From Enoplolaimus lenunculus (taxonomy: Eukaryota; Nematoda; Enoplea; Enoplida; Thoracostomopsidae), in assembly GCA_030248215.1 (NCBI GenBank), contig JASANG010001500.1:62001-126000 (forward strand): DNA of 64,000 bases. Reading direction: 5' to 3'. Each line of letters opens with the position of its first letter. Position 1 is the stretch's first letter. Below are positions 62,534-64,000 of the stretch, piece by piece. The translations under genes and the position numbers were made by a program. The notes below the pieces were generated by a model. That model was not told the origin of the DNA. It was given only the letters and a program-made list of their open reading frames with translations, and made no database searches.

Positions 62534-62756
62534 ATGGCTGCAGTTATGGTTTCGATTTTGTGAAGGTTTGAGGATAAAGATTTTGGCTAGCGATACGACT
62601 TCAAATATCTGAATATTTGTATGGTCATGGGGTGTCGGTATTATTAGCGCGATGTCCACCAAACCGCGTTTTTATTAACTTTTTTGGTAATTGTTTTTCT
62701 TTGGGACGCGCTACCATTGGCTTGTTTGGTACTTCATTTCTCCCCATTGTTTCATT

Positions 62757-62762
62757 AATAAA
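62757..62762 (+). promoter_or_regulatory. Poly(A) signal of the dynactin gene
   Basis: AATAAA lies 224 bases after the dynactin stop codon and is followed by a GT/T-containing stretch. It is the first canonical signal downstream of the stop. Confidence 0.65.
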
Positions 62763-63867
62763 GTAGTATTGTTGAATCGATACTGTAAAATATTGGAGAT
62801 TGGAAATGAAAATCTGTCGCGGCTAACGCAAATATTACCTTCTCTCATGCTTTGAAATTTAGCTCAACTTTCAAGATATTGCTACACTGATCTAAAAAAT
62901 CGGAGTTTTCTGATGCGAACCAACGTCTTCAGTTGTTTTTATAAACCGTCATTCTGCATCGAAATACAAATGCCCGTACAGAATGTTTCTTGGAATATTT
63001 GCTGTAGCCATAAAGATGTTCTGACAATCGAAAAGACGGTATTGATCCTGTATATCCTTATTTATTAATCTGAATCTGGGCTCCACGCTTTGTAGTTTTG
63101 TCAACAATGTCGCATTACTGTTGCTAAATTTTCAGATAACGAGTACGGACGTAGATTGGTATGAACAGAAAATGCTATCAAAGTTATGTTTTGTATAATG
63201 CTATTATAACATTGTGGGACTATTACCAAAATAGTTAATAGTGTAACGTATAGTTTTAATGCTTTATGTCTCTTTATTTACGCGTCCGAAGCTGTGATAA
63301 GCTATTTTTGTTTCCTCTTATTTATGGCGCTGTCGTGTTGAGTGATTCATGTTCGCTGTATTTTTATGAAAGTAAATTTGTGACGGGTGAGTTTGCTTTG
63401 TCTGATATTTGGTATATATCAGTGTATTATGCATGAGTATATGAGCAGATAACTTAAGCAGCGTGCAACTGGAGGTGACAAATGCCGGGACATGAGTCAA
63501 CAAAACATACCCGAGCCGGAGGTGACGTGAAATTAGGTAGTTAAAATGATTTTTTGGTAGTTTTATCAAGCATGTATTGTGTTAAATTGTTTTGTTTTAC
63601 ACTGATTTTTTACGAAATTCGACAGTTCTTTTCGCGAAAGTGTGCCAAAAGTTAAACCGAAACGTGCCAAACGGAAAACTGCACAATTTCACTACCGAAA
63701 TTGCAGGAGCCACAGGCAAACATTCTTCGGGAGCCGGAGATGCGGAAACTCGGCCTGCGGTCTTAGAATTTTTGCCAGCGTTCCGGGAAGCAATATTAAT
63801 TGGACCCATGAATGTTTAAATTAACCCTTTATCACGAATATTTTCCATTTCATCTGAAACCAGCGTT
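62763..63867. other. Dynactin 3' flank without a supported gene
   Basis: AT-rich. The short overlapping open frames on both strands at 63592-63819 match no family I know and lack splice-site or start support. 63460-63530 has GGAGGTGAC words twice that resemble repeat ends. Confidence 0.5.
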
Positions 63868-63935
63868 TATACTAGGATTCGAACTCCAGTGACTGGAGTG
63901 TGAGGCATTTACTATCGCCACTCAGCTATAGCAGC
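63868..63935 (-). repeat. tRNA-like sequence near the right edge
   Basis: On the minus strand TAGCTGAGTGGCGATAG resembles a tRNA A-box (TRGCNNAGTGG) and GAGTTCGAATCC a B-box. The T-stem and acceptor stem pair poorly and CTCCAGT/ACTGGAG forms an extra hairpin, so a SINE head or tRNA relic is likelier than a working tRNA. Confidence 0.4.
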
Positions 63936-64000
63936 TTGACGCTCGAGCCCGACGGGGCTCTCATGTCTTGTGGTGATTTAGTACTATGTATACGTGTTGC

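Noticed and set aside
63592-63819. 75-codon frame at the right edge as a new gene
   Set aside because: An equal frame runs on the opposite strand, no homology is recognised and no splice sites are convincing.

Overview
The window looks like nuclear DNA from an invertebrate animal. I cannot name the phylum from the sequence. It is AT-rich, its genes are split into many exons of about 70-400 bases with GT-AG (and some GC-AG) introns, and the introns and intergenic DNA are full of short inverted-repeat transposons, satellite-like repeats and a LINE fragment. There are no operons and no prokaryotic features.

Layout. (1) Minus strand, 20344 down to the left edge: the 5' two-thirds of ATG2, the bridge-like lipid transfer protein of autophagy. 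I placed 21 exons whose splice phases all agree, giving about 1,255 codons. The C-terminal third lies beyond base 1. (2) 20345-31179: about 10.8 kb with no gene I can support. It holds an AT-rich repeat cluster, a near-perfect hairpin, a 4.4 kb array of the octamer CTGTCCYR broken by three copies of a 263-base spacer, a tRNA-like sequence and an inverted-repeat element. (3) Plus strand, about 31180-62533: the gene for dynactin subunit 1 (p150-glued, DCTN1). I placed 32 exons with agreeing phases, about 1,405 residues, from the CAP-Gly domain to the stop codon, with a poly(A) signal at 62757. The exon carrying the start codon was not found. (4) Inside the 6.5 kb dynactin intron at 54445-60993, on the minus strand: a broken, intron-containing piece of a phosphoglucomutase gene. 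(5) 62534-64000: dynactin 3' flank, with a tRNA-like sequence near the right edge.

ATG2 and dynactin are divergently arranged. Their products act in autophagosome growth and in dynein-driven transport respectively, but 10.8 kb of repeats separates them, so I do not claim a shared promoter or a functional pairing. I found no evidence of a previously undescribed protein system. The more unusual signals are structural: an octamer satellite that seems to have grown from a transposon end, GC-AG introns in dynactin, a nested phosphoglucomutase relic, and several short transposons with intact target-site duplications sitting close to splice sites.
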